From NCBI GenBank assembly GCA_900767505.1, contig CAAFZG010000099.1:1-6454 (forward strand): 6,454 bases of DNA. The letters are read 5' to 3'. This DNA comes from Methanomassiliicoccales archaeon. GTDB lineage: Archaea; Thermoplasmatota; Thermoplasmata; Methanomassiliicoccales; Methanomethylophilaceae. Positions 5,720 to 6,454 of this stretch are shown here, piece after piece. Each line of letters begins with the position of its first letter. The first letter of the stretch is position 1. The notes under the pieces were generated by a model that worked only from the letters and a program-made list of their open reading frames with translations, did no database searches and was not told the origin of the DNA. Both the position numbers and the translations under genes were made by a program.

Positions 5720-6454
5720 TGGACCACCCTCTCGGCAGCCTTGACGGCATTTGCCATGAGCATACATATCGTCATCGGACCGACGCCTCCGGGCACCGGC
5801 GTGATGTAGGAAGCTTTCTCCTTGACGGCATCGAAATCCACATCCCCGACGAGCCTGGAGCCCTTCGGGTGGGTGGGATCCTCGATCCTGTTGGTGCCCA
5901 CATCGATGACAACGGCCCCGTCCGCGACCATGTCCGCGGTTATGAAGCGGGGCTTGCCTATCGCCACTATCAGGATGTCGGCCTTGGATGTGACGGAAGC
6001 GAGATCGGGCGTCTTGGAGTGCACCACGGTCACCGTGCTGTCGGCTCCCGCGCCCCTCTGGACCATCATGGCCGCCATGGGCTTTCCGACGATGTTGCTC
6101 CTTCCTACGACGACCACGTTCTTCCCTGCGGTCTCCACTCCGGAGCGGATCAGCATCTGCTGAACGCCTGCGGGTGTCGCGGGAAGGAAGTCGGGGTCGC
6201 CTATGAGCATGCGGCCGACATTGAACGGGTGGAAGCAGTCCGCATCCTTTGCGGGATCTATAGCGTTGATGACCGCCTCCTCATCGATATGGTCGGGAAG
6301 TGGGAGCTGTACGAGGAATCCGTGGATCGCCGGATCGGCGTTGAGCTCTGCGACCTTCGCCAGGAGCTCCTCCTGGGTCGTCTCCTCGGGCATGAGGATG
6401 GTCGTGGACTTCATTCCGAGCGATTCGCACATCTCGCCCTTCTTCCTGACATAG
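5716..6454 (-). CDS. folD: FolD, methylenetetrahydrofolate dehydrogenase/cyclohydrolase, partial at 5' end
   Basis: The 245 visible residues match bifunctional FolD, which interconverts 5,10-methylene-, methenyl- and 10-formyl-tetrahydrofolate in the cytoplasm. The first visible codons read YVRKKGE, the catalytic YVxxK segment with the active-site Tyr and Lys. Then come GFLVQLPLP with the conserved Gln, DPAKDADCFHPFNVG with the conserved Asp, the Rossmann motif VVVGRSNIVGKPM, LIVAIGKP, and the C-terminal YITPVPGGVGPMT. About 45-50 N-terminal residues lie beyond the window, so an internal Met at 6432 is not the start. The stop overlaps the kptA start in ATGA. In a Methanomassiliicoccales host, which lacks the tetrahydromethanopterin methyl branch, FolD would serve folate-based biosynthesis rather than methanogenesis; this host-dependent role is inferred. 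Confidence 0.96.
   Translation of the reverse strand, partial: YVRKKGEMCESLGMKSTTILMPEETTQEELLAKVAELNADPAIHGFLVQLPLPDHIDEEAVINAIDPAKDADCFHPFNVGRMLIGDPDFLPATPAGVQQMLIRSGVETAGKNVVVVGRSNIVGKPMAAMMVQRGAGADSTVTVVHSKTPDLASVTSKADILIVAIGKPRFITADMVADGAVVIDVGTNRIEDPTHPKGSRLVGDVDFDAVKEKASYITPVPGGVGPMTICMLMANAVKAAERVVQ

Noticed and set aside
5720..5767. Longer KptA start at 5767 (16 extra residues)
   Set aside because: It would overlap folD by 52 nt, while the start at 5719 makes a clean ATGA overlap with an SD-like sequence and gives the usual archaeal N terminus before the zinc knuckle.

Overview
The window looks like a chromosomal segment from a methanogenic archaeon, most likely of the order Methanomassiliicoccales (Thermoplasmata). 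This rests on the gene content: Fpo-type complex I subunits, a protein that resembles methanogenesis marker 11, an archaeal-style cis-prenyltransferase, KptA with an N-terminal zinc knuckle, FolD, and a B12-binding radical SAM protein that resembles a family known from Thermoplasma. TATA boxes and Shine-Dalgarno (SD) sequences of archaeal type agree with this. The order is an inference. All seven visible stop codons are TGA.

Layout. On the left, the minus strand carries the start of an fpo operon: fpoA (672 to 310) overlaps fpoB (from 319, cut by the window edge). A 127-bp divergent intergenic region (673-799) separates it from proC, which is read rightwards (800-1600). That region holds one TATA box per direction and, between them, a 30-bp interrupted dyad that may be an operator. 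proC converges with the end of a five-gene minus-strand block, and the two opposing stop codons abut in a single TGATCA. Read in its own direction, from right to left, the block is folD (5' end outside the window), kptA, the marker-11-like gene, uppS and a B12/radical SAM gene. Junctions are -4, +1, +4 and +4 nt, so this is very probably one operon whose promoter lies outside the window.

Roles. fpoA and fpoB build the membrane-bound, electron-transferring and ion-pumping complex of energy metabolism. proC makes proline. folD supplies one-carbon folate units, kptA removes 2'-phosphates from RNA using NAD+, and uppS makes the long polyprenyl carrier lipid for glycosylation. The marker-11-like protein and the radical SAM protein have no assigned reaction; their positions next to kptA and uppS are the best hints available.

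No mobile element, CRISPR array, rRNA or tRNA was seen. Most of the window is conserved housekeeping sequence. The points that deserve a second look are the dyad between the divergent promoters, the loss of a normally conserved glutamate in FpoA, the recurrent AGTGA gene junctions, and the two uncharacterised enzymes.
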